In this document: piece by piece, positions 11,205 through 19,671 of the stretch
Position numbering within the stretch: position 1 is the stretch's first letter
Layout: each line of letters opens with the position of its first letter
Origin: Corallococcus carmarthensis
GTDB taxonomy: Bacteria > Myxococcota > Myxococcia > Myxococcales > Myxococcaceae
Assembly (NCBI RefSeq): GCF_003611695.1
Contig: NZ_RAWE01000005.1
Location: forward strand, 62,001 to 126,000
Direction of reading: 5' to 3'
Length of the DNA stretch: 64,000 nucleotides
Translations under genes and position numbers: made by a program
Notes under the pieces: model-generated
Told to the model about the DNA's origin: nothing
What the model saw: the letters and a program-made list of their open reading frames with translations, nothing else
Database searches by the model: none

Positions 11205-11867
11205 TCAGGGGCCCATCCCCACCCAGACCTCGCCGTCCTCGAAGTACTCCTTCTTCCAGATGGGCACGTCCTGCTTGAGCCGCTCGATGGCGTACTCACA
11301 GCCCAGGAAGGCCTCCTTGCGGTGCGCGGAGGCCGCGGCGATGACGACGGCCAGCTCGCCCGGCAGCAGCGTCCCCACGCGGTGCGCGATGGCCAGCCGC
11401 GTCCCCGGCCACGTCCGGGCCACCTCGTCGCCAATCTCCGCGAGCTTCGCTTCGGCCATGGGCGCGTAGGCCTCGTACTCCAGCCGCAGCACGCGCCGGC
11501 CCTTCGTCTGGTTGCGCACGGCGCCGGAGAACGTCACCAGCCCGCCCGCCCCTTCGGAGGCCACCGCGTCCACGACCTCCGACAGCTGGAGCGGCCGGCT
11601 CACCACGCGGAAGAGGTCCGGCGCCCCACCGGCCACGGGCGGAATCAACGCCAGCTCCGCGTCCTGCGACACTGGCGTGTCCAGCCCCACGAACTGCTGC
11701 TGCACCGCCACGCGCAGGTGCGGCAGCAGCGGCGCCAGCGGCGGGTGCTTCGCGGCGAGCAGCGAAAGCACATCCGAAACGCGCGCCCCGGGGGGCACGT
11801 CCAACGACTCGCGCGACAGGCCCGCGCGCTCGCGGGCCGCGGCGAAGTACAGCACCGTGACGGACAT
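11205..11867 (-). CDS. MoaD-MoaE fusion, molybdopterin synthase
   Basis: 220 residues joining both subunits of molybdopterin synthase, which adds the dithiolene sulfurs to precursor Z during molybdenum cofactor synthesis. Residues 1-81 are a MoaD ubiquitin-like fold ending in VAGG (Gly80-Gly81). Residues 82-220 are MoaE, with GLVTFSGAVRN, IAHRVGTLLPGE, the catalytic-lysine region CEYAIERLKQDVPIWKKE and a normal C terminus. In separate MoaD the terminal Gly-Gly is thiocarboxylated, so here the chain would have to be cut after Gly81 or work differently; a similar fusion (MoaX) is cleaved in mycobacteria. A strong AGGAGGGG lies upstream of ATG 11867. No other moa gene is nearby. Confidence 0.93.
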   Translation of the reverse strand: MSVTVLYFAAARERAGLSRESLDVPPGARVSDVLSLLAAKHPPLAPLLPHLRVAVQQQFVGLDTPVSQDAELALIPPVAGGAPDLFRVVSRPLQLSEVVDAVASEGAGGLVTFSGAVRNQTKGRRVLRLEYEAYAPMAEAKLAEIGDEVARTWPGTRLAIAHRVGTLLPGELAVVIAAASAHRKEAFLGCEYAIERLKQDVPIWKKEYFEDGEVWVGMGP

Positions 11868-11891
11868 GCGCTACCCCCTCCTGGTGTGCCC

Positions 11892-13700
11892 CTAGCGTTC
11901 GCGCAGCACGACGCGGCCCTGGAGCCGGCCGCCGCCGTCCGCGGGGGAGAAGTCGAGGAACCCGTATTCGAACGGGGTGAGCTGCTCCAACAGCGCCGTC
12001 ACGAACACCTGGCTCGCCAGGAGCTTCCCGGTGCTGACGCCCGGCACCTCGCGCACCCCGGCGAGGTCCGCCCGGAGCCGCCCCATGTCCACCATCAGCG
12101 ACAGGTGCCCCGGACCGAAGGCCTCCGCGCCGAAGCGCGTGCGCAGCGTCGCGCCCACGTCGCCCGTCTCACGGCCGGTGAGCACCTCGCCCGCCTCCAT
12201 CGTGGCGCGCTCCGGGGTGAGCGTGAGCGACACCGGCTGCTCCATGAGCCGCGTGCGGAAGCGCGTGGTGTTGCCCTGCGCCTCCTTCTGGAAGACGAGC
12301 GCGTTGTCCTGCAGCTGCTTCTGGATGAGCTGGAGCACCGGCTGCACGGACGTGAGGCCCGCCTCCATCACCACCGTGCCCTTGGGCGAGGGGCGCTGGT
12401 CCCGGATGAAGCCCTGGAAGAAGGCCGCCGCGTCGAAGTAGACGAGCATCGCCACGTCGCCGCGCAGCGCCTTCAGGAGCGGCTCCGCGTCCAGCCCCTG
12501 CTTGCGCCAGCGCTCCAGCGTCCGCTGCCGCCGGGGCGACTCCGGCGACCCGAACACCAGCCGCGCCAGCTCCTCCGGGGGCACCGACAGCTGCGCCGCC
12601 GCCACCGGCCCCGCCGCCGCGCGCCCGAGCAGCGCGGAGGCCGGCCCCCGCGTGCTGCCCAGCAGCGGCCGGGACGACGACAGGAAGCCATCCAGCTCCG
12701 CCTGGTCCGCCTGCACCGCGAGCGCGCCGAAGAAGCCGCGCACCGGCATGTCCTCCTTCTCCGCCTCCGGCACCGGCGGCGCGGAGAAGAGGAACACGCT
12801 GCCGTCGCGCACCTTGCCGCGCAGCTCACCCAGGAGCGCGTTCTCGGAGATGCCCGGGCCGGACAGCGCCTCCACCCTGCGGCGCACCCGCTCCACGTCC
12901 GGAGACTCCTCCACCGCCAGCGCCTTCACCGTCTCCCCGGGCTCCGGGGCGTCCGGCGAATCCGGCACCGCGAGGTACACGTAGCCCCGGTCCGCGAACA
13001 GCAGCATGGACCGGCCCCCGTCCACCGGATCCACGCGCGCGCTGCCATCCTCGCGGGGCAGCACCTGGTGGCCGGCGCTCCGCAGCTCGCGCGCCACGGC
13101 CGCGAGCGCCGCCTTCGAATCCGTCACGCCCAGCAGCGCCACCACGCCGTCGAAGTCCGGCAGCAGGAAGAAGCCGAAGCCCTCCTCCGGGTCCACCTCC
13201 GAGGGGCCCGCCGACAGGCTGCGCAGGAGCAGCGGTGCCAGCGGCGTCTCCTCCAGCGTGCGGCGCGCGTTGCCGGCGCCCACCAGCCGTTCGTAGAAAT
13301 CCACCAGCCCTTCCACGTTGCCGCGCAGGCGGGGCACCCAGAGCACCGTCTGCGCGTCCTGGGGCACCGCGCGGAGCACCGGACGCGGCACCACGGTGAG
13401 GACCACCCGGGCCAGCTCCTTCTCTCCGTCCAGCGCCCGCACCGTGTAGCGGCCGGCGGTGGCCCACGCGTGGCTTGCGCCCGGCGCCGTCCGGGGCGGA
13501 GTGCCGTCCCCGAAGTCCCAGGTGATGGCGGGCGCCTTCGGGGCGGTGGAACCGAAGGCCTCCGGCACTCCCGCTTCCAACGTGCGCTCCGGCCCCAGGT
13601 CCGGCCTCAGGCCCCGGCAGCTGGAGACACCCAGCCCCACGGCGGCCAGCAGGAGGAAGAGCGGAAGCGGGGACGGGAGCGCGCGGGGTCGGGACGCCAT
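11892..13700 (-). CDS. Large lipoprotein with N-terminal PKD-like domain
   Basis: 602-residue predicted lipoprotein. The signal SPLPLFLLLAAVGLGVSSC ends at a lipobox-like VSSC (Cys28). A PKD-like beta-sandwich follows at about residues 45-110 (ITWDFGDGTPP, GASHAWATAGRYTVRA). The remaining 490 residues contain long stretches resembling the DUF3352-type substrate-free repeats (VPRLRGNVEGLVDFYERL, GDVAMLVYFDAAAFFQGF) that I cannot assign firmly. ATG 13698-13700 is chosen for the signal peptide. It is followed 24 nt downstream by moaD-moaE and preceded 11 nt away by the barrel gene, so it may belong to the barrel/MYXO-CTERM operon. Confidence 0.72.
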   Translation of the reverse strand: MASRPRALPSPLPLFLLLAAVGLGVSSCRGLRPDLGPERTLEAGVPEAFGSTAPKAPAITWDFGDGTPPRTAPGASHAWATAGRYTVRALDGEKELARVVLTVVPRPVLRAVPQDAQTVLWVPRLRGNVEGLVDFYERLVGAGNARRTLEETPLAPLLLRSLSAGPSEVDPEEGFGFFLLPDFDGVVALLGVTDSKAALAAVARELRSAGHQVLPREDGSARVDPVDGGRSMLLFADRGYVYLAVPDSPDAPEPGETVKALAVEESPDVERVRRRVEALSGPGISENALLGELRGKVRDGSVFLFSAPPVPEAEKEDMPVRGFFGALAVQADQAELDGFLSSSRPLLGSTRGPASALLGRAAAGPVAAAQLSVPPEELARLVFGSPESPRRQRTLERWRKQGLDAEPLLKALRGDVAMLVYFDAAAFFQGFIRDQRPSPKGTVVMEAGLTSVQPVLQLIQKQLQDNALVFQKEAQGNTTRFRTRLMEQPVSLTLTPERATMEAGEVLTGRETGDVGATLRTRFGAEAFGPGHLSLMVDMGRLRADLAGVREVPGVSTGKLLASQVFVTALLEQLTPFEYGFLDFSPADGGGRLQGRVVLRER

Positions 13701-13711
13701 GGGCCTTTCGG

Positions 13712-14431
13712 TTAGTAGTCCAACGCCAGCCCGAACATCCAGCGCCGGCTGCCCAGGTTCAGGCCCTTGCCGCCGAAGTTGTTCACATCCGCATGGGTGT
13801 ACTCGGCGAAGAGGTACGAGTGGTTCACCCCCAGGTCCGAGTCGAAGTCGCGCGCGAAGCGCGGCTCCAGCACGTCCAGGAGGAACGACACGCCGGCGGT
13901 GCCCGCCCAGCCCCACTTGCCGCCGCTGGCCTTGTCGCCCTCGACGACCTCCGTGGCGCTGCCCTTGGTCATCCACCACGGGGAGAAGACGAGCCCCAGC
14001 TTGGCGTACGGCACCAGCGGGATGCCCCAGCGGAAGGCCGCGTAGTCGAACTTGTAGAAGGCGTTGAGCTGGATGGGCAGCACCTTCAGCGCCGCCTTGT
14101 CCGCCGCCGCCGAGCCGTCCTCCAGCTTCGCGTCCGCGTACTTCTCCGCGTAGCCCGCGGACAGGCCCAGGCCCGCCGTCCCGATGCCCTGGTAGAAGAA
14201 GCGCTGGACCTCCGCCTCGATGAGCAGCAGCGACGCATCACCGAAGGTGTCCTTGTACGGCGTCTTGCCGCCAAGGGCCTTCTCGGTATCGATGCGCGGC
14301 TTGTAGCCGCCCCCACGGAAGATGACCGCGCCGGTGCGCGGGGAGCGCGTGGGGATGGTCACCTCCTGCGCCACCGCCGGTACCGCCAAGAGAAGCGCCG
14401 CGACTCCCAGGCCCACAGCCGTGCTGCTCAT
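13712..14431 (-). CDS. Outer-membrane beta-barrel protein (MXAN_2562-like)
   Basis: 239 residues with signal peptide MSSTAVGLGVAALLLAVPAVA, cut near AQE. The mature chain is an alternating amphipathic beta pattern ending in an aromatic-terminated strand (RRWMFGLALDY), the usual sign of an outer-membrane barrel recognised by the BAM machinery. It resembles the myxobacterial family named after MXAN_2562; this is recalled, not searched. Its ATG overlaps the stop of the upstream MYXO-CTERM gene by 4 nt (14428-14431), which implies translational coupling and a shared role at the cell surface. Confidence 0.8.
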   Translation of the reverse strand: MSSTAVGLGVAALLLAVPAVAQEVTIPTRSPRTGAVIFRGGGYKPRIDTEKALGGKTPYKDTFGDASLLLIEAEVQRFFYQGIGTAGLGLSAGYAEKYADAKLEDGSAAADKAALKVLPIQLNAFYKFDYAAFRWGIPLVPYAKLGLVFSPWWMTKGSATEVVEGDKASGGKWGWAGTAGVSFLLDVLEPRFARDFDSDLGVNHSYLFAEYTHADVNNFGGKGLNLGSRRWMFGLALDY

Positions 14432-15477
14432 GACACCTTCCTCCGAGACGACAGCCAGATGCCCAGCGCGGCCAGCACCGCGCCACCCGCGATGCCACCA
14501 CCGGTCGCGGCACACCCGCCGCTCTCCTCGCCGCCGGCATCCTTGTAGGCGTCGAACAGACCATTGCTCTTCACGGGCGTTCCCTCCGCCGGGGCCGACT
14601 GGGCGCTCTCATTGCCGGCCTTGTCGATGATGGTCGCCTGGATCCGGTACGTCACGCCATTGATGAGTCCGGAAATCACGACGTTGCCCTCGCCCGCCGC
14701 CTTCGTGACGCGCGTCACGGGCCCCGTCGTGCCCTCGACGGCCAGCGCGCCCACCAGGCCCTGCCCGCCGTCCGTGCCCGCGTCATCCGTCCCGCCGTCG
14801 GCGTCCGTGCCCGCGTCGGCGTCCGTGCCCGCGTCATCCGTCCCGGCGTCGCCGCTGGTGCCCGCGTCGGCCGTCGCCACCGCCGCCGCCTCCACCACGA
14901 CGGTGGAGTCCGTCTCCGCCCCGTCCACCTGCACCGACAACGCCGAGTCCCGGGCGATGACCTTGCCGATGGTGGGCTTCGCGGGCGGCGCGGGGTCGTA
15001 CTTCACCACATAGGCCGGCGTCCCCACGCTGGAGTAGGTGGTCTGGCAGGTGTAGCCCGTGGCGTCCGTCCGCCGGGCCGCCGCGCAGAGGTTGAAAGTC
15101 ATCTCCGCCGTCTGGTTCTCGCACGTCATCGCGCTGCCCGCGTCCGCGGTGGAGTTCCGCGCGGCGAGCAGCTCCTCCACGCTGAAGGACAGGTTGCCGC
15201 TCGCCGTCGTGTCGGAGGGGCCGTAGGTCGCGAGCGTCAGGTCACCCGCGAGCGGCCGCGTCCCGCAGCTGCCCGTGGTGACGTAGATGTAGAGCGACTC
15301 CTCGCAGGGCGCCCCGGTGCGCGTGAAGCTGAAGCGCCGCTGGATGCCGCAGTCCGACTTGGGCACGGTGACGGTCAGGCCCGTCGTGCTGGTGGACGAG
15401 CTCGAGAACGTCACCGTCGGCACCTGGGCCACGGCCGTGGACGCGAAGAGCAGGAGGCCAATGAAAGGAAGACGCAT
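14428..15477 (-). CDS. Surface protein with MYXO-CTERM-like sorting tail (MXAN_2561-like)
   Basis: 349 residues. A signal peptide (MRLPFIGLLLFASTAVAQ) starts the chain. Several cysteines follow in the first half (DCGIQRR, PCEESLY, GSCGTRP, MTCENQ, NLCAAAR, YTCQTT). A low-complexity Asp/Ala/Gly/Thr stretch lies at about residues 205-245, then a fibronectin-III-like part (GLINGVTYRIQATIIDKAGN). The C terminus has ESGGCAATGGG, a hydrophobic helix and SSRRKVS, which fits the MYXO-CTERM signal: a Cys motif, one helix and a basic end, processed by myxosortase-type proteases. It is first of a pair with the barrel gene (4-nt overlap). The barrel may present or secrete it; that is inference. Confidence 0.82.
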   Translation of the reverse strand: MRLPFIGLLLFASTAVAQVPTVTFSSSSTSTTGLTVTVPKSDCGIQRRFSFTRTGAPCEESLYIYVTTGSCGTRPLAGDLTLATYGPSDTTASGNLSFSVEELLAARNSTADAGSAMTCENQTAEMTFNLCAAARRTDATGYTCQTTYSSVGTPAYVVKYDPAPPAKPTIGKVIARDSALSVQVDGAETDSTVVVEAAAVATADAGTSGDAGTDDAGTDADAGTDADGGTDDAGTDGGQGLVGALAVEGTTGPVTRVTKAAGEGNVVISGLINGVTYRIQATIIDKAGNESAQSAPAEGTPVKSNGLFDAYKDAGGEESGGCAATGGGIAGGAVLAALGIWLSSRRKVS

Positions 15478-15571
15478 GGATGGGCCGGAAGCTAGCAAGG
15501 GCGGGGCCACCCTCAAGCCCCGTCCGGTCGGCCTGTTTCCCAGGGAAAACCCCGGGTTCGCGCGCCAAACA

Positions 15572-15597
15572 GGCAAGGTGCCCCCGGGGGCTTTGCC
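15572..15597 (-). terminator. Hairpin downstream of the asd-like gene
   Basis: An imperfect GC-rich inverted repeat (GGCAAGG...CTTTGCC with a C5G5 core) begins 7 nt past the stop of the leftward asd-like gene. On the minus strand it is followed by TGTTTGG, a short T-containing stretch. Plausible weak intrinsic terminator. Confidence 0.4.
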
Positions 15598-15603
15598 AAA
15601 TTG

Positions 15604-16635
15604 TCAGGCGGGGCGTTCCGCCAGCTTGAGGCCCGCGTCCACCAGGTGGGCGGCGGCCCGGCCGGCGTTGTCCACGGACGCGAAGAGCGTCACCCACTCC
15701 GGGGCCTGGGGGAAGGCGCGCACCCGGCCCACATGGACGGCCGGGTCGCTCATCACCAGCATGGGCATGGGGTAGATGCGCTCGCCGGGGGCGTCCAGCA
15801 CCTTGAGGGAGGGGGACGTCTTCAGGGCGGCCCGCACCTGCTCCACCGGGCCCGGCTTCTTCAGCTGCACGTTCACGGTGAGGCCGTGGCCGTGGAAGGT
15901 GGGCACCTGCACGGCGGTGCCGGCGAGGACGGGCGTCTCCCCCAGGGCGGAGAACAGGCGCGCGGCCTCCAGCGTCCAGCCGCCCTCCTCTTCCGTCCAC
16001 GGGCTGTTCACCATGAAGCCGCCCACCTGGGGCACCAGGTTGAAGCCCACGCGGTGCGGGAAGACCTGCGGCTCCGGCTCGCGGCCGGAGAGCAGGTCCG
16101 CGGTCTGCTTCTCCAGTTCGGAGATGCCGCGCACGCCCGCGCTGGAGGCGCCCATCAGCGCCGTCACCTGCGCGCGCACCACGCCGAACGCGCGGCGCAG
16201 CGGCTCCACCAGGTGCACGGTGGCGCTGGTGACGATGCCCGGCAGGCTCACCACCCGGCCCTTGAAGCTGAAGCCCGGCCCCAGGGCCTCCGTGTTGAAG
16301 CCCGGCAGGATGAGCGGCACGTTGCCGTCGCTCCGGAAGGCATTGCTTGCGTCCACCACCCACGCGCCCGCGGCCTGCGCGGCCGGAGCCAGCGTGCGGG
16401 AGGCTTCCGCGGGCGTGGCCAGCAGCACGATGTGGATGCCCCGGAAGGCGTCCGCGGAGGCCTGCTCCACCTCCAGCGTGTCCTCGCCGTACTCGACCTC
16501 CAGGCCCTTGGAGCGCTCCGAGCCGAAGGCCCGCACCTGCTCCATGGGCACGTCGCGCGCGTACAGGTTGGCCAGCACCTCGCGGCCCACCACGCCCGTG
16601 GCGCCCACCACGGCAATCCGAAGGTTCTCTCTCAT
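15604..16635 (-). CDS. Aspartate-semialdehyde dehydrogenase homologue lacking the catalytic Cys (USG-1-like)
   Basis: 343 residues with the fold of aspartate-semialdehyde dehydrogenase. The NADP-binding loop VVGATGVVG, the DASNAFR motif and the HGHGLTVNV region are kept. In the place of the usual nucleophile segment (NPNCST) the protein reads LPGIVTSATVHLVEPL, and there is no cysteine anywhere in the chain. The acid-base segment is also altered (LMGASSAGVRGISELEKQ). Loss of the Cys should abolish normal dehydrogenase activity. The E. coli usg protein shows the same kind of loss and has no clear function. If the cell makes threonine, lysine and methionine by the usual route, a true asd gene is expected elsewhere. 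ATG 16633-16635 fits the family N terminus. Confidence 0.85.
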   Translation of the reverse strand: MRENLRIAVVGATGVVGREVLANLYARDVPMEQVRAFGSERSKGLEVEYGEDTLEVEQASADAFRGIHIVLLATPAEASRTLAPAAQAAGAWVVDASNAFRSDGNVPLILPGFNTEALGPGFSFKGRVVSLPGIVTSATVHLVEPLRRAFGVVRAQVTALMGASSAGVRGISELEKQTADLLSGREPEPQVFPHRVGFNLVPQVGGFMVNSPWTEEEGGWTLEAARLFSALGETPVLAGTAVQVPTFHGHGLTVNVQLKKPGPVEQVRAALKTSPSLKVLDAPGERIYPMPMLVMSDPAVHVGRVRAFPQAPEWVTLFASVDNAGRAAAHLVDAGLKLAERPA

Positions 16636-16696
16636 GACGGGCTCCTTTACGTCACCGCCCCCGCCCGCGCGAGCACGACGCACCGCGAAGCGTCCT

Positions 16697-17440
16697 TCAG
16701 TCTTCCTTGAGCCGCGCCGTGGGGGCGGGGCCCGGCAGCGGCGGGAACTTCGGGTTGCGCTCCGGTTCGGACGCGCGGACGTAGTGCGGCTCCAGGGCGA
16801 ACAGCGCCTGCTGGGAGTACGCGTCCGGCAGCCGCGCCAGCCGCCCGACCTCCACAGCGGACGGGAAGGCCGGGCCGGACAACAGCCGGTGCGGCGCGAC
16901 GCCATGCTTCTCCAGCGCCTGCCGGTAGTCCGCGAGCGCCGGGCCCAGCGCCACCGCCTCGGGTTCGGCGGCCATGCGCTGCGCCACCTCCTCCGGCGAC
17001 ATGGCCGTCTCCGGCGCCAGCGCCTCCACGGTGTGGCCCACGCGGCGGTAGGCGCCCAGGTACAGGTCGTCCTTGCGCGCCACGGCGAGGCAGAACAGCG
17101 GCACGCCTTCCGGCCCCTCCAGCGCCACCGCCGCCAGCGACGACGCGCCGGCCACCTTGAGCCCCGCGGCGTACGCCAGCGCCTTCACCGTGGCCAGGCC
17201 GATGCGCAGGCCCGTGAACGAGCCCGGCCCCAGGCCCACCGCCAGCCCCTCCAGGTCCTTCAGCGTCAGGCCGTGGCGTTGGAGCAGGTCCCCGACGACG
17301 CCGGGCAGCGCCTCGCTCTGCTTTTCGGGCGGAAGCACCACCACGTGCTCCACCGCGCGCACGTCCTCCCCCTGGCGTTCCACCAGGGCGAGCGACAGCG
17401 TCAGCGTGGAGGTGTCCAGCGCGAGCAACACAGGCGACAT
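16697..17440 (-). CDS. tsaB: tRNA threonylcarbamoyladenosine biosynthesis protein TsaB
   Basis: 247 residues of the ASKHA-fold TsaB type, the dimerisation partner of TsaD and TsaE in making the t6A37 modification of ANN-reading tRNAs. The N terminus LLALDTSTLTLSLALV and the segment AVGLGPGSFTGLRIGLATVK are characteristic. The C-terminal part ends in the usual PHYVR-like segment (ALEPHYVRASEPERN). The start at 17438-17440 (MSPVLLALD) is the family start. It follows rlpA by 22 nt on the same strand and probably shares its transcript. Confidence 0.93.
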   Translation of the reverse strand: MSPVLLALDTSTLTLSLALVERQGEDVRAVEHVVVLPPEKQSEALPGVVGDLLQRHGLTLKDLEGLAVGLGPGSFTGLRIGLATVKALAYAAGLKVAGASSLAAVALEGPEGVPLFCLAVARKDDLYLGAYRRVGHTVEALAPETAMSPEEVAQRMAAEPEAVALGPALADYRQALEKHGVAPHRLLSGPAFPSAVEVGRLARLPDAYSQQALFALEPHYVRASEPERNPKFPPLPGPAPTARLKED

Positions 17441-17462
17441 CCCTTCTTCCGGTTCAATGCAC

Positions 17463-17951
17463 TCAGGCCGGAGCGGCCCAGAACTCCACCGGCACTTGCG
17501 ACACGCGGTCGCCGCACCGGAACAGCCGCACGCGCGCCAGGCCCTTGTCCAGCATGCCCAACTGCTTCGCCGCGGCCTTCGACACGTCGATGATGCGGCC
17601 ATCCACGAAGGGGCCGCGGTCGTTGACGCGCACCTCCACCTGGCGGCCGTTCTCCATGTTCATCACCTTCACGCACGACCCGAAGCGCTCCGAGCGGTGC
17701 GCGGCGGTGAGGGCGTTCTGGTTGAACTTCTCCCCGCTGGCGGTGGGCCGGCCGTGGAGCCCGGGGCCGTAGAAGGACGCGAGCCCTTCCCCCAGGTAGT
17801 TGCGAGGCATCTTCTCCCGGCGGGTCACCTTCGTGCCGTCGTCACCGGAAGAAGAGGTCTCCGGCGGTTGGGGCTTCGCCGCGCGAGACGCGCAGCCAGC
17901 GAAGAAGCCCATCCCCAGCAGCAGGAGCGCGGTCCGTCCTTGCATCATCAC
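17463..17951 (-). CDS. rlpA: RlpA-type septal-ring lipoprotein
   Basis: 162-residue lipoprotein with lipobox FAGC at Cys20 and a double-psi beta-barrel (about residues 57-140). The barrel keeps ASFYGPGLHGRPTASGE, NDRGPFVDGRIIDVS and a final GLARVRL segment, the conserved parts of RlpA. The Asp in the NDRGPF/DGRIIDVS region is the catalytic-type residue in RlpA lytic transglycosylases acting on glycan strands lacking peptides. The SPOR domain of longer RlpA proteins is absent, so septal targeting would need another route. Three consecutive ATG codons start the gene; the first is annotated. It begins 5 nt past the rseP stop. Confidence 0.9.
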   Translation of the reverse strand: MMMQGRTALLLLGMGFFAGCASRAAKPQPPETSSSGDDGTKVTRREKMPRNYLGEGLASFYGPGLHGRPTASGEKFNQNALTAAHRSERFGSCVKVMNMENGRQVEVRVNDRGPFVDGRIIDVSKAAAKQLGMLDKGLARVRLFRCGDRVSQVPVEFWAAPA

Positions 17952-17955
17952 CTCG

Positions 17956-19587
17956 CTAGCGGGTCACGTCGTTGGTCACGGCCAGCAGCATGAGCAGGAT
18001 GAGCAGCGCCAGGCCCACCATGTTCGCCACCTCGCGCACGCGCACGGGGATGGGGCGGCGGCGGATGCCCTCCCACGCCGCGGACAACAGGTGGAAGCCG
18101 TCCAGCACCGGGATGGGCAAGAGGTTCATCACGCCCAGGTTGATGGAGATGATCGCCATCAGGTTGAGGAAGCTGTCCAGGCCCTGCTCGGCGCTCTTGG
18201 CGGCCAGCTGGTACATCATGATGGGGCCGCCAATCGTGCTGGGCGACACCTTGCCCACGAACAGCCCGCCCAGCACCTGCACCATCTGCCCGACAATCTT
18301 GGGGACGATGAGCGCGGCCTCCTTGAAGGCGGCGGCGGGGCCCAGGTCGATGGTCACCTTCTCCACCGGCGGCAGGTCCGCGCTGCTGTAGCTCCACGGG
18401 CGCACGCCCAGCACCACCGGGGCGCTCGTCTGGCCGTAGTCGTCGCGCGTCTTGAGCGGCGCCTGCGCCAGCTTCTCCGTGCGCTCGCCCTTTTCGCCGC
18501 GCCACGTGAGCGTGAAGGGCTGGGCCTGCAGGCCGTTGAGCACCGTCGACAGCTTGTTGAAGGACTTCAGCGGCGTGCCGTTGATGGCCACGATGCGGTC
18601 GCCCGGCACGATGCCCGCGGCTTCCGCGGAGCTGCCGGTGGCCACGCTCGCCACGTAGAGGTCCACGGCTTCCGCGCCCAGCGCCGCCGCGCCCTCGCCG
18701 GCCTGACGCGGCAGGGACACCTTCACCACTTCCGGCAGCCGGCCGGTGACGGCGCCCACGGCCATGGGGGCCAGGCGCGCCACGCTCAACTCCATGGGGG
18801 TGCCTTCCGGCACCTTGGCCACCTCCCGGTAGAGGGCGGCCTCGTCCTGCACGTGCACGCCGTTGACGGACAGCACGCGGTCGAAGCTCTTGAGGCCCGC
18901 GGCGGCCGCGGGGGACGTCGCCGGCACGCCCACCACCGGCGGCTGCGGGTAGGGGCTCACGCCAATCATCCCGCGCTCGACGGTGTCCACGGGGGACACA
19001 TCCGAGCTCTTCTCCGGCGTCACCTCCACCACGCGCTGCTGCCCGTCGCGCTCCAGGGTGACGGGGACGGGGCGGTTGAACTTGCCGACGAACGCGTCGC
19101 GCATGTCGTCGAAGGTGCGGACCGGCTCGCCCTCCACGGACAGGATGCGGTCTCCGGGGCGGATGCCCGCGGCGGCGGCGGCCATGTCCGGCGACACCAG
19201 GCCCACGCGCGTGGACAGCGTCTCCTGGGGGCCCAGGAAGACGAAGAAGTAGACGAAGATGGGGAACAGCAGGTTGAAGGCCGGGCCCGCGAGGACGATG
19301 AGCCCGCGCTTCCAGGGCGGCTGCGCCAGGAAGCCGCGCGCGGCCTCTTCCGGCGGGAGCTCTTCGTGGGGCAGGTCCCCGGCCATCTTCACGAAGCCGC
19401 CCAGGGGCAGCAGGGCCACCTGGTACTCCGTCTCACCCTTGGTGAAGCCGATGATCTTGGGGCCGAAGCCGATGGAGAACTTGAGGACCTTCACCCCGCA
19501 GGCCTTGGCCACGAGGAAGTGGCCAAGCTCATGCACCGTCACGAGCACGCCCAGCAGGAGGATGAAGAACCCGAGGTTCTGGAGCAT
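17956..19587 (-). CDS. rseP: RseP-type site-2 protease with three PDZ-like modules
   Basis: 543-residue M50 intramembrane zinc protease. H19-ELG-H23 in the first helix and NLLPIPVLDG near the C terminus supply the zinc ligands. Between them sit three PDZ-like modules, centred on AAGIRPGDRILSVEG, AAGLKSFDRVLSVNG and AAGIVPGDRIVAING (about residues 130-205, 225-290 and 325-395). E. coli RseP has two and is about 450 residues. The protein would cut a membrane-bound anti-sigma factor after a first cut by another protease. The ATG at 19585-19587 places the first helix at the N terminus, as in the family. It sits downstream of cdsA and uppS in the common envelope-gene order, without dxr between. 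Confidence 0.93.
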   Translation of the reverse strand: MLQNLGFFILLLGVLVTVHELGHFLVAKACGVKVLKFSIGFGPKIIGFTKGETEYQVALLPLGGFVKMAGDLPHEELPPEEAARGFLAQPPWKRGLIVLAGPAFNLLFPIFVYFFVFLGPQETLSTRVGLVSPDMAAAAAGIRPGDRILSVEGEPVRTFDDMRDAFVGKFNRPVPVTLERDGQQRVVEVTPEKSSDVSPVDTVERGMIGVSPYPQPPVVGVPATSPAAAAGLKSFDRVLSVNGVHVQDEAALYREVAKVPEGTPMELSVARLAPMAVGAVTGRLPEVVKVSLPRQAGEGAAALGAEAVDLYVASVATGSSAEAAGIVPGDRIVAINGTPLKSFNKLSTVLNGLQAQPFTLTWRGEKGERTEKLAQAPLKTRDDYGQTSAPVVLGVRPWSYSSADLPPVEKVTIDLGPAAAFKEAALIVPKIVGQMVQVLGGLFVGKVSPSTIGGPIMMYQLAAKSAEQGLDSFLNLMAIISINLGVMNLLPIPVLDGFHLLSAAWEGIRRRPIPVRVREVANMVGLALLILLMLLAVTNDVTR

Positions 19588-19671
19588 GGGCGGAAGAGTA
19601 ATCGCGCCCCCCGGGACGGACAACGCACAACACACGGCGCGAAGCGGGCGGGCAGGCGCGAAATCAGGCAC

